64,000 nt of DNA, taken from NCBI RefSeq assembly GCF_005924265.1, contig NZ_VCLB01000009.1, forward strand, positions 186,001 through 250,000, in the 5' to 3' direction. Of this stretch, positions 19,953 through 28,575 are shown one piece after another. The position numbers were made by a program, and so were the translations under genes. Source of the stretch: Martelella lutilitoris (GTDB lineage Bacteria; Pseudomonadota; Alphaproteobacteria; Rhizobiales; Rhizobiaceae). Within the stretch, counting starts at the first letter, position 1; every line of letters starts with the position of its first letter. The notes beneath the pieces were generated by a model that worked only from the letters and a program-made list of their open reading frames with translations, had not been told where the DNA came from and made no database searches.

Positions 19953-21497
19953 TCACTTGCCTTCGGTAAAGAGGCGGACGGCACGGCCGAGGATCGGCTG
20001 ACGGATCCAGGCGAGAAGCAGGCTGAAAAGCGCGAAGGCGCTGCCGGCAACGCCGCCGGCAATGGCGATCTTGATGTTGGGCGAGGTCGGCGCGTAGTCG
20101 ATGGACGGGCTCGAAACGACCTGAACCATTGGGTAAGATGCGAAAATATCCGATTTCGCGGTGTTGATGCGGGCAAGCGCGGAAGCAAACACGGCTTCGG
20201 CCACCTTGTACTCGCGCTTCAAGGCGTCAAGGCGTGCGGCGGCATCCGAAAGGTTCCGAACCCGGGCTTCACCCTGCGCGAGCGATGCCTGTTTGGTCGC
20301 GATTTCGGCGGCAAGTCCGCGCGCTTCGGCGGCAAGCGACACCAGGCTGGACAACAGCCCTGCCCGCTGGCCATCGGCCAATGCATCCACCTCGCCGGCC
20401 AGTTCCAGCGTGTCGAACCCAGCGAGGACAACGCCGCGGCTGGAAAGCCGGTCGCGCAAACCGCTGACGCGATTATTGGCGCCGACGATCTTGGGATGTT
20501 TCGGGCCGAAATTGACCGCGAGCTTGGCGAGATCTGCACTGTCGCGCGCCAGAGTGTCGGCCAGGGTCACATATTGCGGATCGGCGCGCAGCTTGAGGAT
20601 GATGGCGGCGATCTCCGGCGTGGTCTCGAGCGTCCGGCCAAGGGTCGCGATCCGCTCATGGAGCTCGTCCAGTCTCGCCCGGCTGGCCGCGATCTCGAGC
20701 TGCAGGTCCTCGTTGTCGGCGACGATCGCGTCATATTGTTCGTTGGACTTCAAGCCGCTGTCGCGCTGCAGGTCGGCAATCGCCGTGCGGGCGTCCTCAA
20801 CCTTTGCCTGATAGGCATCGATCGCGTTGACGACCGAGCTCTCGCGGCGGACGATTTCGTCATTGCGCAGCTTGTCGAGCTCGAACAGGAAGGCGTCGAG
20901 CAGCGCCTTGTTGCGATCGCGCGCCTCTTCCGGCGATGCGCCCTTGAGCGCAATCTGGATGAAGCTGGTCTGATCGAGAAGCTTGATGCGCGGCTTGCCG
21001 AAGGCGGAGGCTTCCTGACCAAGCGTCTCGGCGGCGCGTTCGAGCACCTGCGGCGAGGATAGCAGGCTCTGATAGGTCACCGTCGGGCTCAGCGTCGAGC
21101 TGGAATAGGCCGAGTTGGCCGAGGATGACGCCTGACCGATATCGGAAAGGTTGATCGAGGTGGAAGCGCCGGCGCCCGGCAGGATCAGCGCCATATCCGA
21201 CGAAAAGGTCAGCGGTGCGTAGCGGACGTAAGAGATCACCGGCGCCCAGATGGCGCCGAGCATGATGCCGCCCAGCAGGATATAGCGCGGCAGACGGCCG
21301 GCATCGCCCGGTTTGCCGCCGGAGGCCACGCGCCAGAGGCTGACCCGGCCGCCACGGCTCAAGTGAAGAAAACGCGGGATGCGGAAAACCGCGCGGAAGA
21401 CCGCCTTCGCGCCCCGGGCGAGCCAGAAAACGGGCGTCAACAGGCGCGACAGGCTGCGCGGCTTTTCTGCAATGGTTTCGAATTCGCTGGTCTTCAT
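19953..21497 (-). CDS. Wzc-like polysaccharide chain-length determinant (no kinase domain)
   Basis: 514 residues. Transmembrane helices lie near residues 72-92 and 478-498, flanking a large periplasmic part with coiled coil (about 210-300 and 390-445), the Wzz/PCP plan. The GFSHPKI-like stretch NFGPKHPKIVGANNRV and SYPMVQVVSSPSIDYAPTSPN before the last helix are typical of GumC/ExoP proteins. There is no C-terminal Walker A tyrosine kinase, and no separate kinase gene lies in the cluster. ATG 21497 is preceded by GGGGGA. A CTAGCCTTTCGGATAG dyad lies 100 bp upstream. Confidence 0.88.
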   Translation of the reverse strand: MKTSEFETIAEKPRSLSRLLTPVFWLARGAKAVFRAVFRIPRFLHLSRGGRVSLWRVASGGKPGDAGRLPRYILLGGIMLGAIWAPVISYVRYAPLTFSSDMALILPGAGASTSINLSDIGQASSSANSAYSSSTLSPTVTYQSLLSSPQVLERAAETLGQEASAFGKPRIKLLDQTSFIQIALKGASPEEARDRNKALLDAFLFELDKLRNDEIVRRESSVVNAIDAYQAKVEDARTAIADLQRDSGLKSNEQYDAIVADNEDLQLEIAASRARLDELHERIATLGRTLETTPEIAAIILKLRADPQYVTLADTLARDSADLAKLAVNFGPKHPKIVGANNRVSGLRDRLSSRGVVLAGFDTLELAGEVDALADGQRAGLLSSLVSLAAEARGLAAEIATKQASLAQGEARVRNLSDAAARLDALKREYKVAEAVFASALARINTAKSDIFASYPMVQVVSSPSIDYAPTSPNIKIAIAGGVAGSAFALFSLLLAWIRQPILGRAVRLFTEGK

Positions 21498-21596
21498 CAA
21501 ACGGTCCCCCGGTTCGAGTTCGCGTTTCTTATAAAGACCGCCTTATTCTTCAGGGTAACACGATGGCACTAGCGGCACGCCCTTTCGCGATCGCCC

Positions 21597-21612
21597 CTAG
21601 CCTTTCGGATAG
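21597..21612. promoter_or_regulatory. Exopolysaccharide-cluster dyad, site 1
   Basis: CTAGCCTTTCGGATAG, 100 bp upstream of the wzc-like start. One of four related 16-bp imperfect palindromes in the cluster's promoter regions (also 22346, 23909, 28435). Confidence 0.6.
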
Positions 21613-21615
21613 TGT

Positions 21616-22230
21616 CTAGAACAACCCTTCATTCTTCGCGATCATCGCCGCCATGGTGCGGTTGCGCGCCTCAAGCTTGCGACACAGCGTCTTGACGTGA
21701 AGCTTGACGGTCACTTCCTGCAGGTCGAGCGTGCGGGCGATCTCCTTGTTGGAATGCCCTTCGACGAGGCCCCTCAGCACTTCCATCTCGCGTTTGGTAA
21801 GCTTCTCCTCCAGCGGATGGGCGGTCTTCTCTTCCTTCTCGGTCATAAACTGGACCGGCGCATATTGTTCGCCCGCCGCCATGAACCGCACGGCATGGAT
21901 CAGCGATTTCGCCGGGAGGCTCTTCGGCAGAAATCCGGCGGCGCCGGACGCGAGCGCCTCTTCAGCCACTTCCCGCGATGCCGTGCCGGAGAGAATGGCG
22001 ACCGGGCTGCCGAAATTGAGCTCCCTCGCCTTGGCAAGACCGTCCAGTCCGTTCATGCCGGGCATCGAATAGTCGAGCAGGACCAGATCGAACGGCCCCT
22101 CCTTGTTCATAAGTTCGGCCGCGCCGTCAAAATCGGCGGCCGCGGAAATCCGCAGACCCGGCTCGTTCGACAGGAAGGCGCATATGGTGTCGCGCACCAG
22201 TTCGTGATCGTCCGCTATCAATATCTTCAT
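21616..22230 (-). CDS. LuxR/NarL-family response regulator
   Basis: 204 residues: receiver domain with acidic DD in ADDHELV, the phospho-acceptor Asp in LVLLDYSMPG (about residue 52), Thr/Ser in ILSGTAS and Lys in LPKSLP, then a C-terminal GerE helix-turn-helix (LTKREMEVLRGLVEGHSNKEIARTLDLQEVTVKLHVKTL). ATG 22230 has AGGAAG before it and gives the canonical MKILIADD. It lies inside the exopolysaccharide cluster, facing away from the priming transferase. I infer that it is phosphorylated via the hybrid kinase at 24529-27126 and binds the repeated dyad. Confidence 0.93.
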   Translation of the reverse strand: MKILIADDHELVRDTICAFLSNEPGLRISAAADFDGAAELMNKEGPFDLVLLDYSMPGMNGLDGLAKARELNFGSPVAILSGTASREVAEEALASGAAGFLPKSLPAKSLIHAVRFMAAGEQYAPVQFMTEKEEKTAHPLEEKLTKREMEVLRGLVEGHSNKEIARTLDLQEVTVKLHVKTLCRKLEARNRTMAAMIAKNEGLF

Positions 22231-22345
22231 GAGCTTCCTCTTCTCATGATCTCCGCCGCAAATTTCATCCATAGCTTAAAAAGCGCTGTCCGGCCACCAT
22301 TGCCGGGCGTCGTTTAAACCTAGGGGGCAGGCAAAAGCTCCGGGA

Positions 22346-22361
22346 CCTGCCTTTGGGCTAG
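22346..22361. promoter_or_regulatory. Exopolysaccharide-cluster dyad, site 2
   Basis: CCTGCCTTTGGGCTAG, between the divergent response regulator and priming transferase. It is the most degenerate of the four sites and part of a longer dyad running from about 22318 to 22362 with CCTAG at both ends. Confidence 0.45.
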
Positions 22362-22508
22362 GTACGCTATGCGAAAGCGCAGAATGTCATTTCGGCGGCG
22401 CAAAAGCCTATGCTTCCGGAAGGCCCTCCTCGCCTTACTCGATAAGGCACGGCATCATCCCGCACGGCATCTTCTCCTCAACAGCAACACGCATCGATGG
22501 AGAGGCAG

Positions 22509-23864
22509 ATGGCCGCTTTCAAAACAGTTTCGCTTTTCGGACTTCCGATTGTCAGCGCTTCCCAGAGGCAAGCGGTGGCCGGCATGCTCAGCGCGCCGCA
22601 GGAAAAACGCACCGCCGCATTCCTCAACGCCCATTGCATGAACACGCACAAGGACGATGCATCCTATCGCTGGGCCGTGAGCAAGGCGGACTACCTTCTG
22701 CCCGACGGCTCCGGCATGAAGCTTGCCGCCAAGCTTCAGAACAAAAGCTTTGAAGCCAATCTCAATGGCACCGATCTCTTTGTCCCTCTTTGCCGGGAAG
22801 CCGCGCGGCTTGGCCGATCGATCTTCTTCTTCGGCAGCCAGGATGGCGTTGCGAATGCCGCGGCGAACCGCGCCTCGGAACTCGCGCCCGGCCTGAAGAT
22901 CGCCGGCACACGCCACGGTTTTTTTGCCAAGGACGATGAGGCCGGCATCATCGACGCGATCAATCGCTCCGGCGCCGATATCGTGCTGGTCGCGCTTGGC
23001 GTCCCCTTGCAGGATGTCTGGATTGCCCGCAACCGCCACAAGCTTGATGCCGGTCTGGTCATGGGCGTCGGCGCCCAGTTCGACTTCTTTTCCGGCCGCG
23101 TCGCCCGCGCGCCCGTCATCTTCCGCAAGGCCGGATGCGAATGGGTCTGGCGGCTGATGATGGAACCGCGCCGGATGGCCAAGCGCTATCTGGTCGGCAA
23201 TTTCCGCTTCGTGTTCAATGCCTGGCGCGAGGCCCGCGCCGTGCGTGCCGGGGCGACGGCGACAACGGCTGTGCGCGGAAAACGCCTGCTGGATATCGCG
23301 GTTGCCTCCTCGGCGCTGATCATGCTCTCTCCGCTGATGGCGAGCACGGCCCTCGCCGTGGCCGCAACCTCGCGCGGGCCTGTCTTCTTTCGCCAGACCC
23401 GTGTCGGCGAGAACGGCAAGCCTTTCACCATGCTGAAGTTCCGATCGATGTATCGGGACGCGGAAGCGCGGCGTGCGGCCCTGCTGGAAACCAGCGACCG
23501 GGAAGGCATCTGCTTCAAGTCGCGCACCGATCCCCGGATCACGCCGGTCGGCCGGATCATGCGCAAGCTCTCGATCGACGAACTGCCGCAGATCATCAAC
23601 GTGCTGAAGGGCGACATGTCGATCGTCGGCCCGCGCCCGGCGCTGCCGCAGGAAGTCGCCGCCTATGCGCCGGAAGCCATGTCGCGGCTTGCCGCCAAGC
23701 CCGGCATCACCGGCCTTTGGCAGGTCTCGGGCCGCGCCGAGATCGGCTTCGAGCGCATGCTGCAGATGGACAACGCCTATATCCGCTCGCGCAGCATCGT
23801 GCTCGACCTGACGATTATTGCATTGACTGTCCGGGCAGTTTTCTCAGGGCGGGGCGCCTACTGA
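22509..23864 (+). CDS. Fused WecG/TagA glycosyltransferase and bacterial sugar transferase (priming enzyme)
   Basis: 451 residues in two enzyme halves. Residues about 1-240 are a GT26 WecG/TagA/CpsF domain (LNAHCMNTHKDDASYRWA, DYLLPDGSGM, GTDLFVPL, VALGVPLQD). Residues about 255-451 are a polyprenyl-phosphate sugar-1-phosphate transferase: one membrane helix, then FFRQTRVGENGKPF, MLKFRSM, KLSIDELPQ, GDMSIVGPRPALP and KPGITGLWQVSGR. The C-terminal half would start the repeat unit on undecaprenyl phosphate and the N-terminal half add the second sugar. ATG 22509 is chosen because GGAGAGG lies just upstream. A terminator follows its stop. Confidence 0.92.
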   Translation: MAAFKTVSLFGLPIVSASQRQAVAGMLSAPQEKRTAAFLNAHCMNTHKDDASYRWAVSKADYLLPDGSGMKLAAKLQNKSFEANLNGTDLFVPLCREAARLGRSIFFFGSQDGVANAAANRASELAPGLKIAGTRHGFFAKDDEAGIIDAINRSGADIVLVALGVPLQDVWIARNRHKLDAGLVMGVGAQFDFFSGRVARAPVIFRKAGCEWVWRLMMEPRRMAKRYLVGNFRFVFNAWREARAVRAGATATTAVRGKRLLDIAVASSALIMLSPLMASTALAVAATSRGPVFFRQTRVGENGKPFTMLKFRSMYRDAEARRAALLETSDREGICFKSRTDPRITPVGRIMRKLSIDELPQIINVLKGDMSIVGPRPALPQEVAAYAPEAMSRLAAKPGITGLWQVSGRAEIGFERMLQMDNAYIRSRSIVLDLTIIALTVRAVFSGRGAY

Positions 23865-23877
23865 CGAAGCATCGGTG

Positions 23878-23908
23878 AAAGACGGGCGCATCGTGATCGG
23901 CCGTCTTT
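23878..23908 (+). terminator. Rho-independent terminator after the priming transferase
   Basis: 8-bp perfect stem AAAGACGG (23878-23885) and CCGTCTTT (23901-23908), followed by a pyrimidine-rich stretch. It abuts dyad site 3. Confidence 0.6.
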
Positions 23909-23924
23909 CTATCCTTTCGTATAG
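23909..23924. promoter_or_regulatory. Exopolysaccharide-cluster dyad, site 3
   Basis: CTATCCTTTCGTATAG, 88 bp upstream of the molybdopterin-fold gene that starts the kinase operon. Closest to the consensus. Confidence 0.6.
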
Positions 23925-24011
23925 CTAAACCATCCATGTTTGCATGCCCTGCGCGCCGACGTTGGAGTAATTTCAACGTCACCACCTCCGCTTTTCAGGA
24001 AGGCAGAAATC

Positions 24012-24524
24012 ATGATCAGAACCATTCTTCTCCTGGCCGCTATCGCGCCGCTCATGTTTGTAAGGCCGGCCCTTGCCGAAGATTTGACGGAGCCAGCCAG
24101 TCGCGTCATCCTGACCGTCTCCGGCAATATCGGCAAAAGCAACACGCCGGATAACGCGGCTGAATTCGATCTAGCCATGTTGGAGGCTCTGCCCCAGACC
24201 CGTTTTGAGACGTCGACGATCTGGACCGACGGCACGGCCGAGTATTCCGGAGTTGAGCTTTCCACGCTGCTTGAGGCGGTCGAGGCCGATGGCACGCAGC
24301 TACTGATGACTGCGCTTAACGACTATGCCATCGAGGTGCCGGCCAGCGAAGCAGTTTCCGGCGGCCCCATTCTGGCGACGCGGGTCGACGGCAGGCCGCT
24401 GTCCGTCCGCGACAAGGGGCCGATCTGGGTGATCTATCCCTTCGATGACAACCCCGCCTACAAGACAGAAGTCACATATTCGCGTAGCATATGGCAGCTG
24501 AAATCAATCGATGTGAAAGACTGA
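24012..24524 (+). CDS. Periplasmic protein with sulfite-oxidase-like molybdopterin-binding fold
   Basis: 170 residues with a signal peptide ending PALA-ED. The remainder resembles the oxidoreductase molybdopterin-binding (SUOX) domain: VILTVSGNIG, FDLAMLEALPQTRFETST, YSGVELSTLLEAV, NDYAIEVPASE, GPIWVIYPFDDNP. The mature part contains no cysteine, so the Mo-ligating Cys of true enzymes is missing and a sensory or ligand-binding role is more likely than catalysis. It ends 4 bp before a hybrid histidine kinase and shares its operon. I infer a periplasmic accessory to that kinase. Confidence 0.78.
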   Translation: MIRTILLLAAIAPLMFVRPALAEDLTEPASRVILTVSGNIGKSNTPDNAAEFDLAMLEALPQTRFETSTIWTDGTAEYSGVELSTLLEAVEADGTQLLMTALNDYAIEVPASEAVSGGPILATRVDGRPLSVRDKGPIWVIYPFDDNPAYKTEVTYSRSIWQLKSIDVKD

Positions 24525-24528
24525 TCCG

Positions 24529-27126
24529 ATGAAGGAAGAGGCGGCCCAAGGGATACCTGCCCGCAAGCCGCAGAGCTGGAAAGGCATCTATGTCGCCGCC
24601 GGCCTCCTGCTGCTGGCGGTGATGCTGGTACTGAGCCTGCTCGCCGCCCAGCTGATGCAGGAGCTGACCCGGCTGCGCTCGGCCTCGACCGACAATGTGC
24701 AATGGTCGATGGCGCAGGTGCAGGTCGAGCTTCTCGTGCTGGAAACAGCCGTGGATGACGCAATCCACAACAATACGCCGCAGGCGCTCGACGAGGTGCG
24801 GCAACGTTTTGACATTTTCTACAGCCGGATCGATACGCTTCAACAAGGCTCCGTTTTCAGCGGCGTCACACAGGAAACCCGGGCGCGCCAGGTTCTTGAC
24901 CACCTGATGGACGCGCTCAACCGCTTCATCCCGATCATCGACGGGTCCGATGAGGCACTGTCCGCTGCACTTCCCGTTCTGGATGATGCATTCGTGGCGA
25001 TGCGCGCAGATGTCCGCGCCATTTCGCTGACAGGGGTGCGTCTGCTGGCGGAGCAATCCGACAGGGACCGCCAGGCCTTTTCCAGTGTGTTGCTGCGCAC
25101 CGGGCTGGTTGCTGCCGGTGTCATGGCCGCCATGTTTCTCGCGCTTTTCCTCGCCGTCTGGCAGTTCAAGATCGCACGCACGAGAACGGAAGACCTGCAA
25201 ACCCAGAACCTCCTCTACGAGAGCGCAATCAACGCCTCGCTGGAGGCGATCATCGTGTCCGACGAGGCCGGGCGCATCCTCGATTTCAACCCGGCGGCCG
25301 AGCAATTATTCGGCTACAAGCGCGAGCATGCCATAGGCGTCAGCGCGGAAAAACTCATCATTCCGAAAGAAGATCTGCAGCTTCACCGCGAAAGACGCGT
25401 TCAGTTTCTCGAACAGTTCCGCGGCGGGGAAGCCAACCTTTCCGGACGGCTGGAAATCAACGCCATGCGCGCCAATGGCGAGGTCTTCCCGGCGGAGGTT
25501 TCCGTTGGCCTCACGCGCCGCGGCGAAGGACGGATCATCGTCACCTATATGCGCGACATATCCGAGCGCAAACGGGCGCAGGAAAACCTGACGCAAGCGC
25601 GCGATGACGCGGTGGCGACGGCCAAGGCGAAATCGGATTTTCTCGCGGTGATGAGCCACGAGATGCGCACGCCGCTCAACGGCGTCATGGGTCTGCTCGA
25701 CATGCTGAGCGAGACCCGGCTGACCCGCAAGCAGCGCGACTATGTGGAGACAGCCATCTCATCCGGCGAAATCCTGCAGAACCATATCGACGACGTCCTC
25801 AACATCACCCGCATCGAGGCCGGCGTGACGCGGCTCAACCCCGTCCGCTTCGAGGTCGCGCCGCTCTTGACCGAACTGAAAAAGATGAATGATCCGGCGG
25901 CGCAAAGGCGCGGCAACACCATTGTGACGGACATCGCCGAAGGGGCGCGTTTCTGCGATCAGGATCGCCACGGGCTGCGCCAGGTGCTGATCAACCTTGT
26001 CGGCAATGCGGTGAAATTCACCGAAAAGGGGACAATTACGCTGGAAGCCGCGCCCTGGGGGGACGACGGCTGGATCGAGTTTTCCGTCAGCGACACCGGC
26101 ATCGGGGTAAGCCGGGAGGACGCCAAGCGGATTTTCGAGGATTTCGTGATGCTCGATCCGTCCTACAAGCGCACTGCGCCAGGCTCGGGCCTGGGGCTCG
26201 GAATTTCGCGTCGGCTCGTCGACCTGATGGGCGGCGAGATCGGGGTTGAAAGCGAACCCGGTCAGGGAAGCCGCTTCTTCCTCCGCCTGCCGCCATTGGA
26301 AGTATCGGCGCAGAAACCGGTGGAACCGGAACGCGCCGAAACCGTCATTCCGGACCTGGAACAGGCAAACCTTTCCGTCCTCCTGGTCGAGGATAACGAG
26401 ACGAACCGCTTCGTCGCCCGCGAAATGCTGAGGAAACACGGCTGCAGGATCACCGAGGCCCATGACGGCATCGAAGGCGTCGAGAAGGCCGCAGGCGAGC
26501 GGTTCGACGTGATCTTCATGGATGTCAGCATGCCGCGGCTCGACGGGATCGGCGCCACGCAGGCAATCCGGGAGGGCGACGGCCTTTCCCGCCACACGCC
26601 GATCATCGGCCTCACGGCCCATGCGCTGCCCGACGAGCGGCGCAGGCTCGAAGAAGCCGGCATGGTGGACTGTATCGTCAAGCCGCTCAGAAGCGCGAAG
26701 GTGCGCGACGTCATCGGCGCGCTCCTGCTGCAGAGATCAGCTTCGGATGACACTTCGTTCGACACCGACGTCGATGACGACGATACCGGTCTGATCGATC
26801 ACGAGACCCTGGCCGAGCTGACCGAGGCGCTGCCGCCCGAGCTTTTCGAACGCCAGCTTGAGCGGTTCAGGGCGGAACTGGCGGAATCAAAAGAGCGCTT
26901 CTGCGGCGGCTCGGATCAGGTCGTCAATCTGGATGAGCTTGCAGCCGGCGCGCACAAGATGGCCGGCTCCGCTGCCGTGTTCGGCGCCGTTGCCCTGCGC
27001 GCCGCTCTGCTGGATGTCGAATCTGCGGCAAAACATGGCGCGCGCGAAGAGGTTGCACCGCTCTGCGAGACGGCCAGCGAAACCGCGCAAAAGACGCTCC
27101 GAGCGCTTTCGGACCTTACCGCCTGA
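24529..27126 (+). CDS. Hybrid sensor histidine kinase (PAS-HisKA-HATPase-REC-HPt)
   Basis: 865 residues. Helices at about 22-42 and 190-212 enclose a periplasmic helical sensor domain. PAS covers about 230-350 (AIIVSDEAGRILDFNPAAEQLFGY), HisKA has the phospho-His in SHEMRTPLNG (about 375), and HATPase shows NLVGNAVKFT, DTGIG and GSGLGLGIS. A receiver has Asp in IFMDVSMPR (about 665) and a C-terminal HPt has His in AHKMAGSAAVFG (about 809). It carries every phosphorelay step except the output regulator, most likely the LuxR-type protein at 21616-22230. It is in an operon with the upstream periplasmic protein and converges on the wza-like gene. Confidence 0.94.
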   Translation: MKEEAAQGIPARKPQSWKGIYVAAGLLLLAVMLVLSLLAAQLMQELTRLRSASTDNVQWSMAQVQVELLVLETAVDDAIHNNTPQALDEVRQRFDIFYSRIDTLQQGSVFSGVTQETRARQVLDHLMDALNRFIPIIDGSDEALSAALPVLDDAFVAMRADVRAISLTGVRLLAEQSDRDRQAFSSVLLRTGLVAAGVMAAMFLALFLAVWQFKIARTRTEDLQTQNLLYESAINASLEAIIVSDEAGRILDFNPAAEQLFGYKREHAIGVSAEKLIIPKEDLQLHRERRVQFLEQFRGGEANLSGRLEINAMRANGEVFPAEVSVGLTRRGEGRIIVTYMRDISERKRAQENLTQARDDAVATAKAKSDFLAVMSHEMRTPLNGVMGLLDMLSETRLTRKQRDYVETAISSGEILQNHIDDVLNITRIEAGVTRLNPVRFEVAPLLTELKKMNDPAAQRRGNTIVTDIAEGARFCDQDRHGLRQVLINLVGNAVKFTEKGTITLEAAPWGDDGWIEFSVSDTGIGVSREDAKRIFEDFVMLDPSYKRTAPGSGLGLGISRRLVDLMGGEIGVESEPGQGSRFFLRLPPLEVSAQKPVEPERAETVIPDLEQANLSVLLVEDNETNRFVAREMLRKHGCRITEAHDGIEGVEKAAGERFDVIFMDVSMPRLDGIGATQAIREGDGLSRHTPIIGLTAHALPDERRRLEEAGMVDCIVKPLRSAKVRDVIGALLLQRSASDDTSFDTDVDDDDTGLIDHETLAELTEALPPELFERQLERFRAELAESKERFCGGSDQVVNLDELAAGAHKMAGSAAVFGAVALRAALLDVESAAKHGAREEVAPLCETASETAQKTLRALSDLTA

Positions 27127-27136
27127 GAAGAGACGG

Positions 27137-28366
27137 TCAGATGATCACGCCGAGCGCGCCGATGATGCCGAGCTTGGTGGCAAGATCGGTGATGTTGATC
27201 ACCGAGGAATCATAACAGGCCAGCGCATCGCCCGGCATCAGATAGGGATCGAAATCGTCGCGGTCGCCGCGCCTGAGAAGCTCCTCGAGATTGCGCTCGA
27301 TCACGATCGACTGTCCGGTAATGGGATTGCGCGTGAACAGCACCGCCGAGCGGTTGGAATTGGTGAGCCGTGCACCGCCCACGCAATTGAGGCTGAAGAC
27401 CGCCTGCAGGAAGCGCGTTCCATACCGCAGTTCGACCGTATCCTTGGAAATCGCGGCCTGCGCATTGGATGAAGCCGGTACCGCCAGATTGGACATGAAC
27501 ACCTTGACGCCGGGCGGCGCGACGGCGGACGGCGCCATCAGCTCTTCCTGGAAGCAATGCCGGCTTGGAATCTCGACCTGGTCGCCTTCCAGCAGAACCG
27601 GATCGGGATAGGCATGCCCGGTGATGACCGGTCGCATGTCGTAGGTTCTCTTGTGTCCGCCGCGCCAGACGGTGACGCGCGAGAGGTCCGCATCCGGACG
27701 CACGCCGCCGGCCGATTGCAGGGCGCGGGCCAGACGGCGCTCGCTGGTGCGCCCGCCAAGTGTCTCCTGCCGCAAGCGGTCGAGCGACGTCGCGGCGACC
27801 GAGCCGACGGTGACCGAGCCGGGTTCGAACACCGCGCCCGCGACAAACACGCGCGCGGGCGCAAAATCCATCACGCGGATCGAGACCAGCGGTACGGTGT
27901 TGTAAAGCCCCTCGTCGATCAGGGCCCTGCGTACGCTTTCCTCGATGGAGTCGACCGAGCGTCCCTTGGCGCTGACCGGCGGCACATACATCAAACGCAG
28001 CATGCCGTCCTGCGAGATTTCGTACTTTCCGGAAATCTCGTCATCGTCGGAAATCGAGACCTCGATCAGATCGCCCGGCGAAAGGATGTCGATATCGGCC
28101 GGCACCATGCGACTTCCGGGCGGGCCGAGCGTCTTGTCAGGCGCGCAGCGCTGGGCGTTCATCAGTACGGAGGATTTGCTGAGGCGCTCGGCCTCGTCAT
28201 CGGAGGTGGCGCGATACTGAGCCTGGTAGCTCTCGCCTTCTTTGACGTTTTCTCTGTTTCCGATCGGCTCGAGCGAGGCACAACCCTGCGCGAGAGCGAG
28301 GAGCGAGACGAGCGCGACCCGGCCAGAGGCCGATTTCAGACGGTTTTTCAAACGCTTTTGACCCAT
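27137..28366 (-). CDS. Wza-like polysaccharide export outer-membrane lipoprotein
   Basis: 409 residues from ATG 28366; the signal ends in a lipobox, LAQGC, so it is lipidated. Poly_export domain: DILSPGDLIEVSISDDDEISGKYEISQDGMLRLMYVPPVSAKG, followed by SLBB-like repeats (ARVFVAGAVFEPGSVTVG, LARALQSAGGVRPDADLSRVTVWRGG). It forms the outer-membrane exit channel. The start is uncertain since no strong ribosome-binding site is seen, but it places the lipobox correctly. Divergent from the Wzx gene, with dyad site 4 between them. Confidence 0.9.
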   Translation of the reverse strand: MGQKRLKNRLKSASGRVALVSLLALAQGCASLEPIGNRENVKEGESYQAQYRATSDDEAERLSKSSVLMNAQRCAPDKTLGPPGSRMVPADIDILSPGDLIEVSISDDDEISGKYEISQDGMLRLMYVPPVSAKGRSVDSIEESVRRALIDEGLYNTVPLVSIRVMDFAPARVFVAGAVFEPGSVTVGSVAATSLDRLRQETLGGRTSERRLARALQSAGGVRPDADLSRVTVWRGGHKRTYDMRPVITGHAYPDPVLLEGDQVEIPSRHCFQEELMAPSAVAPPGVKVFMSNLAVPASSNAQAAISKDTVELRYGTRFLQAVFSLNCVGGARLTNSNRSAVLFTRNPITGQSIVIERNLEELLRRGDRDDFDPYLMPGDALACYDSSVINITDLATKLGIIGALGVII

Positions 28367-28434
28367 ACTGCACTGCGGCTCTGTCACCCGGCCGCTGTCA
28401 CACCCACTAACCATACGGCCTGGCAGCCTGTCGC

Positions 28435-28450
28435 CTATACCAAAGGATAG
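28435..28450. promoter_or_regulatory. Exopolysaccharide-cluster dyad, site 4
   Basis: CTATACCAAAGGATAG (complement CTATCCTTTGGTATAG), 69 bp before the wza-like start and 126 bp before the wzx start, so placed to act on both. Confidence 0.6.
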
Positions 28451-28575
28451 AAGACAGAACCGAATGGGCGTTCCCATGACCTTCGGAACCCCCAAAGACC
28501 AGCCCCCTCTCATCTATAAACCTAACACAACGAAACCCGACGTCCACCGCTTGCAACACAAGGCCGGATATCAAG

